Source of the DNA: JAUUZQ01 sp964538375
Lineage (GTDB): Bacteria > Bacteroidota > Bacteroidia > Bacteroidales > GCA-2748055
Assembly (NCBI GenBank): GCA_964538375.1
Contig: CAZIFQ010000016.1
Location: 1 to 64,000 of the forward strand
Direction: 5' to 3'
DNA length: 64,000 nt
In this document: positions 8,945 through 18,165 of the stretch, one piece after another
How the letters are laid out: every line of letters begins with the position of its first letter
Numbering within the stretch: position 1 is the stretch's first letter
Program-made: the position numbers and the translations under genes
Notes under the pieces: model-generated
What the model was told of the DNA's origin: nothing
Seen by the model: the letters and a program-made list of their open reading frames with translations, nothing else
Database searches by the model: none

Positions 8945-10408
8945 ATGAAACAAAGCTCATTTTTTTTTTATTACGGAACAATTTTAACAATTAGCTGTCT
9001 TGGGGTGAGTTCAGGATGCTCAACAAAACCTGAACATAAATCCAAACCAAATATTATACTTTTTGTAGCCGATGATCACGGTACAGATGCCTTGGGCTGT
9101 TATGGAAATAATGTGATTGAAACTCCTAACCTCGACAGGTTTGCCACTGAAGGAATATTGTTTGCGCGCGCTTATTGCACAAGTGCAAGTTGTGCAGCAA
9201 GCAGATCGGTAATCCTGACAGGTATGTTCGGTCACGCCACAGGTTCCTACGGTCATGTGCATGACTACCATCATTTTAGCACATTCAGTAATGTCCACTC
9301 TCTCCCTGTTTTACTTGAAAAGTCTGGATACCTGACAGCGCGTATAGGAAAATACCACGTGGCACCTGAAAAAGTATATCATTTCAATGAGGTACTGGAG
9401 GCAAATCCCCGAAGTACAGTAGAAATGGCTGAACAATGTGGAGAAGTACTTGCTTCAGATCAACCATTCTTTCTTTACTTTTGTACTGATGATCCACACC
9501 GCGGTTCGCCATTTCAACCGGATCCATGGGATGCTCCAAATAACTTTGGGAACAAGGAAGAGGGCTTCCCGGGAGTCACAACAAAATTATATAATCCGGA
9601 AGATGTAATTGTTCCTGATTTTCTGCCTGACACGAAAGAATGCAGGGAGGAACTTGCCCAATATTACCAGAGTGTTTCAAGGATCGACCAGGGATTTGGG
9701 AAATTATTGGCCATGCTGGAAGAATCCGGCAAATCTGAAAATACAATCGTAATATACATTTCAGACAATGGTATTGCTTTCCCAGGTGCAAAAACAAATT
9801 TGTACGAACCCGGGATCAAATTACCTTGTATTATCAGAAATCCTTTTATAGAAAATAAGGGCATCAGGAACAATGCTATGATATCATGGATTGATCTCAC
9901 GCCTACCATACTGGACTTGGCCAATGTGGATTATTCTGATATTCATTTCCATGGCAAATCTTTTATGAATGTCATGGGCAAAGAAAATCCTGAGGGATGG
10001 GATGAAGTATACGCATCTCACACTTTCCATGAAGTCACTATGTATTACCCCATGAGAGTATGTATCAAGGATCACTTCAAGCTTATCTGGAATATGGCAT
10101 GGCGCCTGGAGTATCCATTTGCCTCAGATTTATGGGCTGCATCTACATGGCAAGGAATCTATAGAAATAAAGTCGAGTACTTCGGACCACGGAAAGTTGA
10201 TGATTACCTTTTTCGTAACGAATTTGAATTGTACGATTTGTCAACTGATCCCAATGAATTACTTAACCTGGGAAACGATGAAAGATATAAGGAGGTACTG
10301 GAATCGATGAAAGAGAAAATGAAAACATTCCAGAAAAACACTTCCGATCCATGGATAATCATGTGGGACCATGACCCATCTATGCAAGGAACTGGAGTGA
10401 ATTTATAA
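8945..10408 (+). CDS. Heparan N-sulfatase (SGSH)-like sulfatase, lipoprotein
   Basis: Type I sulfatase of 487 residues. An upstream ATG at 8924 is possible, but the ATG at 8945 gives a proper lipoprotein signal (Cys25 in SSGC). The maturation motif is C-A-A-S-R with the catalytic Cys83, so Ala stands where Pro usually is. Downstream it follows the plan of animal sulfamidase (SGSH) very closely: a Y-H-HHF segment after the motif, GK-HV-PE-VY, FFLYF--DPHR, Y-PEDVIVPDFLPDT, and SDNGI-FP-AKTNLYEPG with the conserved Lys. This places it in the S1_8-type group. In a galactan locus the substrate is more likely a galactose O-sulfate than an N-sulfate, so the SGSH likeness gives ancestry rather than substrate. 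It heads the long plus-strand cluster, divergent from the HTCS. Confidence 0.9.
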   Translation: MKQSSFFFYYGTILTISCLGVSSGCSTKPEHKSKPNIILFVADDHGTDALGCYGNNVIETPNLDRFATEGILFARAYCTSASCAASRSVILTGMFGHATGSYGHVHDYHHFSTFSNVHSLPVLLEKSGYLTARIGKYHVAPEKVYHFNEVLEANPRSTVEMAEQCGEVLASDQPFFLYFCTDDPHRGSPFQPDPWDAPNNFGNKEEGFPGVTTKLYNPEDVIVPDFLPDTKECREELAQYYQSVSRIDQGFGKLLAMLEESGKSENTIVIYISDNGIAFPGAKTNLYEPGIKLPCIIRNPFIENKGIRNNAMISWIDLTPTILDLANVDYSDIHFHGKSFMNVMGKENPEGWDEVYASHTFHEVTMYYPMRVCIKDHFKLIWNMAWRLEYPFASDLWAASTWQGIYRNKVEYFGPRKVDDYLFRNEFELYDLSTDPNELLNLGNDERYKEVLESMKEKMKTFQKNTSDPWIIMWDHDPSMQGTGVNL

Positions 10409-10452
10409 TGATATACTGGAGAATTTTTTTATTATTGATAGTCTAGATTAAT

Positions 10453-12375
10453 ATGAAAAGAAGAGAGTTTTTCAAAAAAGGGACAGTGGCGGCTATTGCT
10501 GCAACAGCATTGCCTTTACAAGGTCAAATCACTAAAAAAGACGCATCGCCAGATGATCGCAAAACAGATAAATGGCAACAGCTTGGAAGAGGTGGCTTTG
10601 GCTTTCCTGACAGAAATATAAGCATTGATTACGATGTAGTAGTTATTGGCGCTGGGATGGCGGGCATTTCCGCCGCAGTTGCCTCAGCAAGAACAGGTGC
10701 GAGTACTGTCCTTGTACAAGACAGGCCTGTACTTGGTGGAAATGCATCCAGCGAGATAAGGGTTACAGTCAATGGCGTTCAGGGTCTGAAAAACAAGTTT
10801 GTCGTGGAGAGAGAAACTGGGATTATTGAGGAAATATTAATAGAAAACTGGCATTTCAATCCGCAGGAGTCATATACGGTTTGGGACCATGTTGTGTACG
10901 ATTATGTTACCCGCCAGGATAACCTTGATCTTATGTTGAATACGCAGGCAACAAAGGCGATCATGGATGGTTCTGAAATTAAGTCAGCTCTTTGCTGGCA
11001 GTCTACCACTGAAACAGAGATAAGCATCTCTGCAAAAATGTTTATTGACTGTTCAGGGGACGGGCTTCTTGCTGCAACTGCTGGTGCGAAATACCGTACA
11101 GGACGGGAAGCATCTTCTGAATTTGGTGAGTCTTTTGCACCTGAAAAAGCAGATGGCTGGCAAATGGGTGCATCAATATTGATGAGCACTAAAGATATGG
11201 GTAAACCAACACCCTACAATCCTCCTTCTTTTGTACTGGAATATGAGGCAGAGAAGATGCGCAAACGTAAAATCAAACAAGTGAAGGAAGGATACTGGTG
11301 GGTAGAACTGGGGAGTGACTTTGATATCATTGCCGACCAGGAAATGAATCGTCATAAATTAATGGGATACCTACACGGAGTATGGGATTATATCAAAAAT
11401 TCAGGAGCGTTTCCTGAAGCAGCAAATCACGTGCTGGACTGGGTTGGATCCGTACCGGGGAAGCGTGAATCCCGCAGGTTTATGGGAGATTATATTCTTA
11501 CTCAAAAAGACCTTGAAGAATACCGTCATTTTCATGATGCTGTTGCATATGGGGGATGGTCTCTTGACGAACATTGTCCTGGAGGCATCCTATCACCTGA
11601 AGAACCTCCAAGCTATTTTCATGCAAATTTCAAGAAGGTGTATGAAATTCCTTTCCGCTGCCTTTATTCACAGAATATATCCAACCTTCTGTTTGCAGGA
11701 CGAAATGTAAGTGTAACACATATGGTGCTTTCCTCTACAAGAATACAAGCAACATGTGCCCTGATGGGCCAGGCAGTTGGTACAGCCTCTGCCATGTGTG
11801 TTCAAAAGGGAATAAAGCCAGGGAAACTGGCAAAAAAGAATATTGAAGAACTCCAGGAACAATTGATCCGAGACGATGTATTTATCCCTAACCGGCCCGC
11901 GAGAGATGAGAATGACCTTGCTCACAATTGCAGCATTATTTTTGCCTCCTCAACTAGTTCTGGAGATGCAAAATTACTCACTGATGGCATCTCGCGAGAT
12001 GAGATTGACAAGATACACCATTGGGAATCAGAGGGACTAAATGCAGAACTTCAGCTCGAATGGGATAAAGCAGTAAATCTCTCAAAAGTGGAGTTAAAGA
12101 GTGATACCAACCTCCATCGAAAAATGATGATGCATAAGAATCCTAAAAAAAATGCAGGCCAGATTATAGGGATACCTCCTGAATTAGTGAAATCATTAAG
12201 TGTGGAGGTTCGTATCCAGGGTAAGTGGGAAGAAGTAGCATCAGTATATAATAACCGAACCCGACTGGTTCGAGTGAGTTTTGATCTCGTCAAGACAACT
12301 GCTGTCAGAATAAAATTGAAAGAAACCTATGGATATAAGAATGTAAAATTATTTGAAGTGCGCTGCTATACATAG
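10453..12375 (+). CDS. Exported FAD-dependent oxidoreductase with C-terminal discoidin-like domain
   Basis: Flavoprotein of 640 residues. The N-terminus carries a twin-arginine (Tat) signal (KRREFFKKG then a hydrophobic run), consistent with export after folding with its cofactor. The dinucleotide-binding motif GAGMAG is at 66-71, followed by a VLVQDRPVLGGNASSE segment typical of the FAD_oxidored family found beside many Bacteroidota and Planctomycetota carbohydrate genes. A second FAD-contact region (SRFM and LLFAGRNVS) is visible near 345-420. The last 130 residues look like an F5/8-type-C (discoidin) beta-sandwich and may bind sugar. It follows the SGSH-like sulfatase by 44 bases. I infer oxidation of a sugar or sugar derivative in the periplasm; neither substrate nor electron acceptor can be read from the sequence. 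The TAG stop overlaps the GTG of the next small ORF. Confidence 0.82.
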   Translation: MKRREFFKKGTVAAIAATALPLQGQITKKDASPDDRKTDKWQQLGRGGFGFPDRNISIDYDVVVIGAGMAGISAAVASARTGASTVLVQDRPVLGGNASSEIRVTVNGVQGLKNKFVVERETGIIEEILIENWHFNPQESYTVWDHVVYDYVTRQDNLDLMLNTQATKAIMDGSEIKSALCWQSTTETEISISAKMFIDCSGDGLLAATAGAKYRTGREASSEFGESFAPEKADGWQMGASILMSTKDMGKPTPYNPPSFVLEYEAEKMRKRKIKQVKEGYWWVELGSDFDIIADQEMNRHKLMGYLHGVWDYIKNSGAFPEAANHVLDWVGSVPGKRESRRFMGDYILTQKDLEEYRHFHDAVAYGGWSLDEHCPGGILSPEEPPSYFHANFKKVYEIPFRCLYSQNISNLLFAGRNVSVTHMVLSSTRIQATCALMGQAVGTASAMCVQKGIKPGKLAKKNIEELQEQLIRDDVFIPNRPARDENDLAHNCSIIFASSTSSGDAKLLTDGISRDEIDKIHHWESEGLNAELQLEWDKAVNLSKVELKSDTNLHRKMMMHKNPKKNAGQIIGIPPELVKSLSVEVRIQGKWEEVASVYNNRTRLVRVSFDLVKTTAVRIKLKETYGYKNVKLFEVRCYT

Positions 12376-12593
12376 TGATAAATTATAATAAATATCGGCA
12401 AATTTTTCCTTTCCTGCTGTCATTGATTGCGGGTGGAGCAATATGCCAACATACAAGCCACATTGAGACTATACATGAGGTCAATGTATTTCATCCAGGA
12501 GAAGTATATAGTCAATCATTGAATAAAAATCTGTCTTTATCAGATAGTGAGATCCTCGAGGATTTCCATGAGAAATATTTAGATAGACTATAA
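12375..12593 (+). CDS. Possible small secreted protein (72 residues)
   Basis: A GTG start shares one base with the TAG stop of the flavoprotein gene (TAGTG), an arrangement seen in translationally coupled pairs. The product begins with a hydrophobic segment of about 14 residues ending near GAICQ, which could be a signal peptide; the mature part would be only about 45 residues, hydrophilic and acidic. No family recognised. Overlap and signal-like start favour a real gene, but its small size and non-ATG start leave room for chance. The next gene starts 87 bases downstream. Confidence 0.35.
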   Translation: MINYNKYRQIFPFLLSLIAGGAICQHTSHIETIHEVNVFHPGEVYSQSLNKNLSLSDSEILEDFHEKYLDRL

Positions 12594-12680
12594 AGCAACA
12601 GACCTAACAAAATATTAGTCAGATTATTACTGATAAAACGACAAACAGGATAAGTAAAATAACACCAGGAGTAATAAATT

Positions 12681-14327
12681 ATGAAAAAAGTAAAGCTCAA
12701 AACTCTGTTTCAGATACTATGTATTAGCAGTATATATTTCACAGCCAATGCTCAGGTAGTCAACTACCTGGATGAGGAAGTGTTCAACTTTGAGGATGGT
12801 GGAAGCTCCATTTATTACCAACAGACAGACACATATTGGAGCATTAGCACCGACAGGTCTGCCAATGGTGGTAGCTATAGCCTGAAGTTCTCAAGTAGTG
12901 ATGTGATACTGGAAACTCAAAAAGCTAAAGCTTCCAATGTAAATCTACCCCTTGGCGAATATGTCTTCAAGGTCAAGGTATGGCTTACTAATGATGCTGA
13001 CATTAAAGGATTTGCCTTCAATCTTAAAAACCCCTGGAAGGCAATTTCAATAGACATTGATCCTGGCCTCCGGGAACAATGGGTGGAGATCAATATTCCC
13101 ATAACAATTGATGAGGTAGTGGTAAACTCCGGTATTATCATCCGGATCGATTCAGTTCATATTGGCAATGGCACCATGTATCTTGACGACTTTGGATTTT
13201 GGGGTGAAGCAATTCCTGAACAAATAGAATTACCATTAATTTCTTCGATCAAGACAACAGAGGATGCAAGCTTAAACCTTTCTGATGGGGTCTATGATGT
13301 GAATATGAAACTTTGGAAGGACCCAGGGACAACTATATCAACCCTATATACAAATATTTCAGAACCATGGGCAAACTTGAGGTGGGATATTGATACTGTT
13401 ACTAATGGACAATGGTCTGAATTAAGCCAGGAGCTGGTGATCAATGATACAGTTCAGAATGCTGCATTTTCCCTGATGGTGAACAACTCAACTGAATTCG
13501 GTGGTGGAAAAGGCAGTATCTATATAGATGATATCGAATTCATTCATAAAAGAGAATATATTGCGGTAAGCGATCTTATTTTATTGGAAACGGAGATCAT
13601 CTTGAATAAAGGTGACATGCATAATCTTGATTATAATTTACTACCCATCTTTGCCACAGATACTTCAGTAACATGGATATCGACCAATTCATCAATCGCC
13701 AGTGTAAATTCAAATGGTGAAGTAACAGCGCTTTCTAAGGGAGAGACCACGATTTCTATATTTAGTAGAGATGGCTATTATAAGGCAAGCTGCCATGTAA
13801 TAGTTGAAGTTCCGGTTGAAGGTGTAAGCCTGTCTCATTCGGAAATTACAATGAATATGGGAGAACAATATCAACTAACTGATACTATAAAACCTCTTGA
13901 CGCCTCAAATAATGAAGTGGAGTGGAGTTCAGCGACTGAGTCCGTTGCTTCAGTCATTGATGGCTTAGTAACAGGCCATACATCTGGTACAGCACTTATT
14001 TCTGTAACAACACTAGAGGGGAGTTTTATTGCACAATGTCTTGTTACTGTGCTGGATACAACTACAGCTTTGAATAATATTGCTTTAAAAGAGATTAGCT
14101 TCTGGCCCAATCCTTTTTCTTCAGATTTGTATATAGAAGCAGGAGACAATGATAAGCAGAAACTTCAGTTGTACAGTCTTTTAGGGATTCTGCTTCTAAA
14201 TAAGGAGATTCACAATTCTGAGACGATATGTCTGACACCATCTTACAGTCTTGTGCCTCCCGGAGTATATTTTTTAAAACTATCCGGGAAATATGGTATT
14301 AAAACAGCAAGGATAATACGTGAATAA
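12681..14327 (+). CDS. T9SS-exported protein with two binding-type modules and two Ig-like (Big_2) domains
   Basis: Secreted protein of 548 residues. A signal peptide ends at about residue 25 (NAQ). Two related beta-sandwich modules follow (about 30-175 and 185-290). Each ends in a YLDDFGF/YIDDIEF strand, the pattern of CBM4/9-like carbohydrate-binding modules. Two bacterial Ig-like domains (about 295-375 and 376-458) carry the V-W-S-N-S-IA-V-G-VTA-S-G pattern. The last 80 residues are a type IX sorting domain (WPNPF, then YSLLG, then PPGVYFLKL). No catalytic domain is visible, so it is probably a surface glycan-binding or scaffold protein presented by T9SS. It sits directly upstream of the GH150-like enzyme. 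A purine-rich AGGAG lies 10 bases before the ATG. Confidence 0.82.
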   Translation: MKKVKLKTLFQILCISSIYFTANAQVVNYLDEEVFNFEDGGSSIYYQQTDTYWSISTDRSANGGSYSLKFSSSDVILETQKAKASNVNLPLGEYVFKVKVWLTNDADIKGFAFNLKNPWKAISIDIDPGLREQWVEINIPITIDEVVVNSGIIIRIDSVHIGNGTMYLDDFGFWGEAIPEQIELPLISSIKTTEDASLNLSDGVYDVNMKLWKDPGTTISTLYTNISEPWANLRWDIDTVTNGQWSELSQELVINDTVQNAAFSLMVNNSTEFGGGKGSIYIDDIEFIHKREYIAVSDLILLETEIILNKGDMHNLDYNLLPIFATDTSVTWISTNSSIASVNSNGEVTALSKGETTISIFSRDGYYKASCHVIVEVPVEGVSLSHSEITMNMGEQYQLTDTIKPLDASNNEVEWSSATESVASVIDGLVTGHTSGTALISVTTLEGSFIAQCLVTVLDTTTALNNIALKEISFWPNPFSSDLYIEAGDNDKQKLQLYSLLGILLLNKEIHNSETICLTPSYSLVPPGVYFLKLSGKYGIKTARIIRE

Positions 14328-14374
14328 GATAGCAGAAGCTTACACTGATTTATTTGAAAACGACGATTAATAGA

Positions 14375-17296
14375 ATGAAAGATAGCAGATTCATATTTTC
14401 TTTAAACTTGCTTGTCCTTGCCTTCCTATTTGGATCAGCAATTATTGCCCAGGATACAATTATAAGCTACAGTTTTGAAAATGATAGTGCAGCATGGCAG
14501 GCAGAAAGCCCTGCCCTTTGGTCTCTAAGCAGTACAAATGCTGCCTCGGGAAATCACAGTATGAATTTTAGCGTCGCTGAAGATGATAAGCTATATGAGC
14601 ATTCTGCTCTTCAGAGTATCGAAACCGGGTATACGATAATGCAGGTACGCACGATGCAGGTGGACGATGAAACATTCCTTGTAGGAACAAGCTATGAAGG
14701 AACTATTGTTTGCTTCTCCTACAATGGAATGAAGATTTGGGAAAACAAGCTTTCTGGCTATATGAACCACGATATTTCCTGTGCAGATATTGACAAAGAC
14801 GGAAAAGATGAAATCCTGGCTGCCAATGCTAATGGCACCATCTACTGTATTGATGATGATGGAAGTGATCTATGGAAATTTCGAAAGAACGAGGCTCCAA
14901 TGAATACTGTATGCATGGTTAGTTCAGAGAGTATGGATTATATCGTTTGTGGTGGGTTTGATAAATATGTTTACTACCTCTCGGTGGATGGCAGGGAACA
15001 AAAACGTTTTCATTCTACTACCTACAGTATTGATAATATTAGCGGACTCAGTGACCACACGATGAATTTCATGCGTAGAATTCAACTTGAAGGAAAAGAT
15101 GTCCTTGTCGTTCATAGCGCATTGAATACAAACTGGGCCCAGGGAACCTTGTACTTTTTCTATCCGGGAGAGGTTCAGCCATTTAAAGAAATCCAGGTTT
15201 CTTCCAATAGTAGTATTGTTTACGGCTCCTTTGCGGTAAACAACCTTGCTAATGACTCAACAGAAATCATCCTTGGAGGTAATGGACTCAGTTCACTGAA
15301 TATTGCGGCCATCACGGTTGAAACGAACAATGATCGTAAACTTGATATGAAAATTGGATCTGGTGCACTTGGATCGGCTGGCTACAGAATGGCAACAATA
15401 GAAACTATTCCATCTGGCGACAGCTTTATGTATTTTGTACATTTTGGTAGCAGAATCTATTTAGTGTCTCCAGATCCGGCTGTTACCAGTTCAGAGATAA
15501 TTATTGGTCAATTTGCATTTAACGGATTGTGCAAGGATGAAGCAAACAACAAAATAATCCTTGCCAGCGCCCATAGCGGGGGTAGCTGTATGCATGTGAT
15601 AGATTATTTGGATGATGAGTGGAAAGATGAATTCAGAAATTTGGTTCCACCCGGAAAAATAGCAAATATATTAGACAATACTGCCGACTTCAAAAACCGG
15701 CTGATGGGATTTACACGTCCCGCATGGGAAAGAGATCCTGTTGAGGTATTCGTAATGGTCGGAGGTGCTTCAGATGAGCTACAAGCTGAACTTGGGACAT
15801 TGAGTTATAACTGCCCAAAATTTATAGATGATGGAGGAATCTTCCCCCACATGGAAGACTGGGATCGCTCAGCCCTGGAGAATGAAGTCTACAGGGACAA
15901 ACGCGACTCCAGAAAAACATACGACTATACCAGTGAACAGGTGGTCAACACTTTAACAAATGCTTTTAATAATTCGGAGCACGGAATCCAGTTCTGGGCG
16001 GGTCATGGCACAGATCCTATGTATTATGCACTGCCAACGTTACAGAGTACCATCGATAATTCCGGTGGAAAAGTTATGATCCCGGTATTTGCAGAACTAG
16101 AGTCACATGATGAAGACTTTCATTGGTTCATGGACTATTATATGTATCCCCTGGCGAACTATTTCCAAACAAGAAATGGACTGATCTCGATACGAAACAA
16201 ACACATGTTCTGGCAATCGGGAGTATATACTCCATCCTGGGCCAGGCTGGTTTCAGGTGAATTTTCAAATGTTTTTGTTTCTTCAATGGAAGAATCGAAT
16301 AGCAAGACAATGGACATGAGTGTGTCAGGACGTATGGGCCTTTGGGTATCCGGAGCTATGAACCGATGGGGTACCCGGTTCACTCGTGATAATCCCTGTT
16401 ATGACCGATTGCGCCAAATTGCCTATCAACGGGTACCTAACCATGCATTGCGAATGTTTGTTTATAATGTGGCCAGTGGGGCTTCTGTTATTCACAATAC
16501 GAATGTGAATGAAGAGTACACAAATGTTTTATGGTATATGCTGGCAAAGGGGATATTATTTGTACCTAAAAGAGAAGAGATCGTAAGCTTCAATCCTGTG
16601 CACCTTAGCATGCTGGATCCCGATTCGCTTTTCCTTGAAGGTAATCGGGTAAAAGTTACAACGGTTTATGATGAAGCTTCTGAAGAGGCAAATCCTATGG
16701 TATTTAGTCACACTACCGGAGCGTGGCCTGGAGCTCCGGTCAAGGAATGGGATTTTTCAACATATGCAAGCGGAGCAAATGAGCGACGCATGGAATTTCT
16801 TCCTCCCTATCCCAATGGTATGGTACTCACTACTCCCCCGACAGACGGTGACAGTATCCGAGGTGAATTCACAGATTACCTGCATCCATTGTACAAAAAT
16901 ATTATGCAAGAGGTGTATACAGATGGGAGGAATTATTATTCCGATGCCGACAAATCCACAGTTTATCAGGCCGATACATATGGCCCAACTATAAGCCAGG
17001 CAGTTGAAGAAGGAGCATTAATGCTACCATTGACTGTGGAGGGCCGTGTGGCATGGGTAACTGCGCAAACCGATCCGCTGCATCTACGCCTGACCCTGGT
17101 CGATGGTGGTTATGTAAATCCTGATGACAGAACCGTAACCATAAAATTTCATAGCGCAAAGGTGAAAACTATCACCAACCTGCTGACCAATGAAACGATT
17201 TTACACACAGATATGCAGGCAAGAGTAAAGGTTCCTTGTGGTTTGTTTACTTTCCTGGATATAGAACTGGAAGAAGAACTTGAGATCGCTCCATAA
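14375..17296 (+). CDS. Putative lambda-carrageenase (GH150-like), copy 1
   Basis: Exported protein of 973 residues; a TTG at 14354 would add seven residues but the ATG at 14375 gives a clean signal peptide ending in IIAQ. A short beta-sandwich is followed by a PQQ/FG-GAP-like propeller (about 90-440; motifs CADIDKDGKDEIL and IYCIDDDG). The C-terminal half (about 450-970) has TIM-barrel-like features: QFWAGHGTDP, then VMIPVFAELES, then DMSVSGRMGLWVSGAMNRWG. This architecture and size match characterised lambda-carrageenases of GH150 (about 920-945 residues, propeller plus unique catalytic part), which cut beta-1,4 links in lambda-carrageenan. The family call is from memory of that architecture plus the GH110/sulfatase context, not from alignment. 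A diverged paralog lies at 35140 on the other strand. There is no T9SS tail. Confidence 0.6.
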   Translation: MKDSRFIFSLNLLVLAFLFGSAIIAQDTIISYSFENDSAAWQAESPALWSLSSTNAASGNHSMNFSVAEDDKLYEHSALQSIETGYTIMQVRTMQVDDETFLVGTSYEGTIVCFSYNGMKIWENKLSGYMNHDISCADIDKDGKDEILAANANGTIYCIDDDGSDLWKFRKNEAPMNTVCMVSSESMDYIVCGGFDKYVYYLSVDGREQKRFHSTTYSIDNISGLSDHTMNFMRRIQLEGKDVLVVHSALNTNWAQGTLYFFYPGEVQPFKEIQVSSNSSIVYGSFAVNNLANDSTEIILGGNGLSSLNIAAITVETNNDRKLDMKIGSGALGSAGYRMATIETIPSGDSFMYFVHFGSRIYLVSPDPAVTSSEIIIGQFAFNGLCKDEANNKIILASAHSGGSCMHVIDYLDDEWKDEFRNLVPPGKIANILDNTADFKNRLMGFTRPAWERDPVEVFVMVGGASDELQAELGTLSYNCPKFIDDGGIFPHMEDWDRSALENEVYRDKRDSRKTYDYTSEQVVNTLTNAFNNSEHGIQFWAGHGTDPMYYALPTLQSTIDNSGGKVMIPVFAELESHDEDFHWFMDYYMYPLANYFQTRNGLISIRNKHMFWQSGVYTPSWARLVSGEFSNVFVSSMEESNSKTMDMSVSGRMGLWVSGAMNRWGTRFTRDNPCYDRLRQIAYQRVPNHALRMFVYNVASGASVIHNTNVNEEYTNVLWYMLAKGILFVPKREEIVSFNPVHLSMLDPDSLFLEGNRVKVTTVYDEASEEANPMVFSHTTGAWPGAPVKEWDFSTYASGANERRMEFLPPYPNGMVLTTPPTDGDSIRGEFTDYLHPLYKNIMQEVYTDGRNYYSDADKSTVYQADTYGPTISQAVEEGALMLPLTVEGRVAWVTAQTDPLHLRLTLVDGGYVNPDDRTVTIKFHSAKVKTITNLLTNETILHTDMQARVKVPCGLFTFLDIELEEELEIAP

Positions 17297-17329
17297 TAGC
17301 GCACATAGCATCAAAACTGGCTAAAGATC

Positions 17330-18157
17330 ATGATGAAACAAATTAGAGTACTACTATTATTCGCAACTGTATTTATTCTAACGGCATTTGCTGAGGTAGA
17401 TAGAGTAGTAATATTATTAATTGGAGATAGCACCACTATTGGCAATATACCTCGCAAAATCAATCCTGAAGGTCCGCAACTAGAAAAAATGATTGAAATA
17501 TTACTAAGTATGGAAGGTGATTTACCGCCAGCAGAAGTAATAAACCTGGGAAAAGGAGGTGAAACGGCAAAGCGCTTGTTGGAGAATGGCAGGTACGACA
17601 AAGAAATTGCCAATATAAAAGATGTGGATTACATCTTTGTACGTTTGGGAATCAACGATTGGTTCCGTTGTGAAAACCTCGAAGAAGAATTTCCAGTACA
17701 GCTTAAAGCTGTTCTGGACCGCCTCAAAAAAGACCATCCCAAAGCTAAAATTTTCCCAAGCAGTATTTGCCGTTTTATGAGCCATGAAAAATGTGAAGAT
17801 GTAAATAGTTTGATATATAGAACAGCAAAAGAAGAAAACCTGGAGCTTTTTGACTTATATCCTGCATATCACAGATTTCTTTTGGAGAACGGGGAAAACT
17901 CATTGAACGTTCGAAATTACGAACTCAACAGGATTCCCCAAAAATACCACGCAATGCTTGAATCTTATGTCCATGTAGATTGGAAAGAAAGGAAAATGGT
18001 TCAGGTAAATGATATTCACCTTGACCCCATTTTTGGACATTTACCTGGATGGTATTTCGACCATCACCCCAATACGACCGGCTATAATTTAATTGCTGTT
18101 GAAACTGTAAAGTTTCTAGCACCAATAATTCGTAATGATTTAAATGAAAAACAATAA
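17330..18157 (+). CDS. SGNH/GDSL-type hydrolase
   Basis: Exported hydrolase of 275 residues with a signal peptide of about 22 residues. SGNH-family blocks are present: nucleophile Ser34 in IGDSTT, the oxyanion Gly in NLGKGGET, Asn in LGIND, and the Asp-His pair in FDHHPNTTGY near the C-terminus. Members of this superfamily include carbohydrate esterases that remove acetyl groups and some glycoside-processing enzymes. In this locus a de-esterification role on substituted galactan is plausible but not shown. A second Met lies one codon inside. It follows the GH150-like gene by 33 bases and precedes the next sulfatase by 8 bases, so the three probably share a transcript. Confidence 0.8.
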   Translation: MMKQIRVLLLFATVFILTAFAEVDRVVILLIGDSTTIGNIPRKINPEGPQLEKMIEILLSMEGDLPPAEVINLGKGGETAKRLLENGRYDKEIANIKDVDYIFVRLGINDWFRCENLEEEFPVQLKAVLDRLKKDHPKAKIFPSSICRFMSHEKCEDVNSLIYRTAKEENLELFDLYPAYHRFLLENGENSLNVRNYELNRIPQKYHAMLESYVHVDWKERKMVQVNDIHLDPIFGHLPGWYFDHHPNTTGYNLIAVETVKFLAPIIRNDLNEKQ

Positions 18158-18165
18158 TTAAGTAT

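Noticed and set aside
14375..17296. PQQ-dependent dehydrogenase or ulvan lyase (PL24-type propeller) as identity of the large propeller proteins
   Set aside because: The propeller is only the N-terminal half and lacks PQQ-dehydrogenase active-site features; the C-terminal part and the galactan-type context (GH110, GH2) do not fit uronic-acid lyases, and no GH105/GH88 is present.
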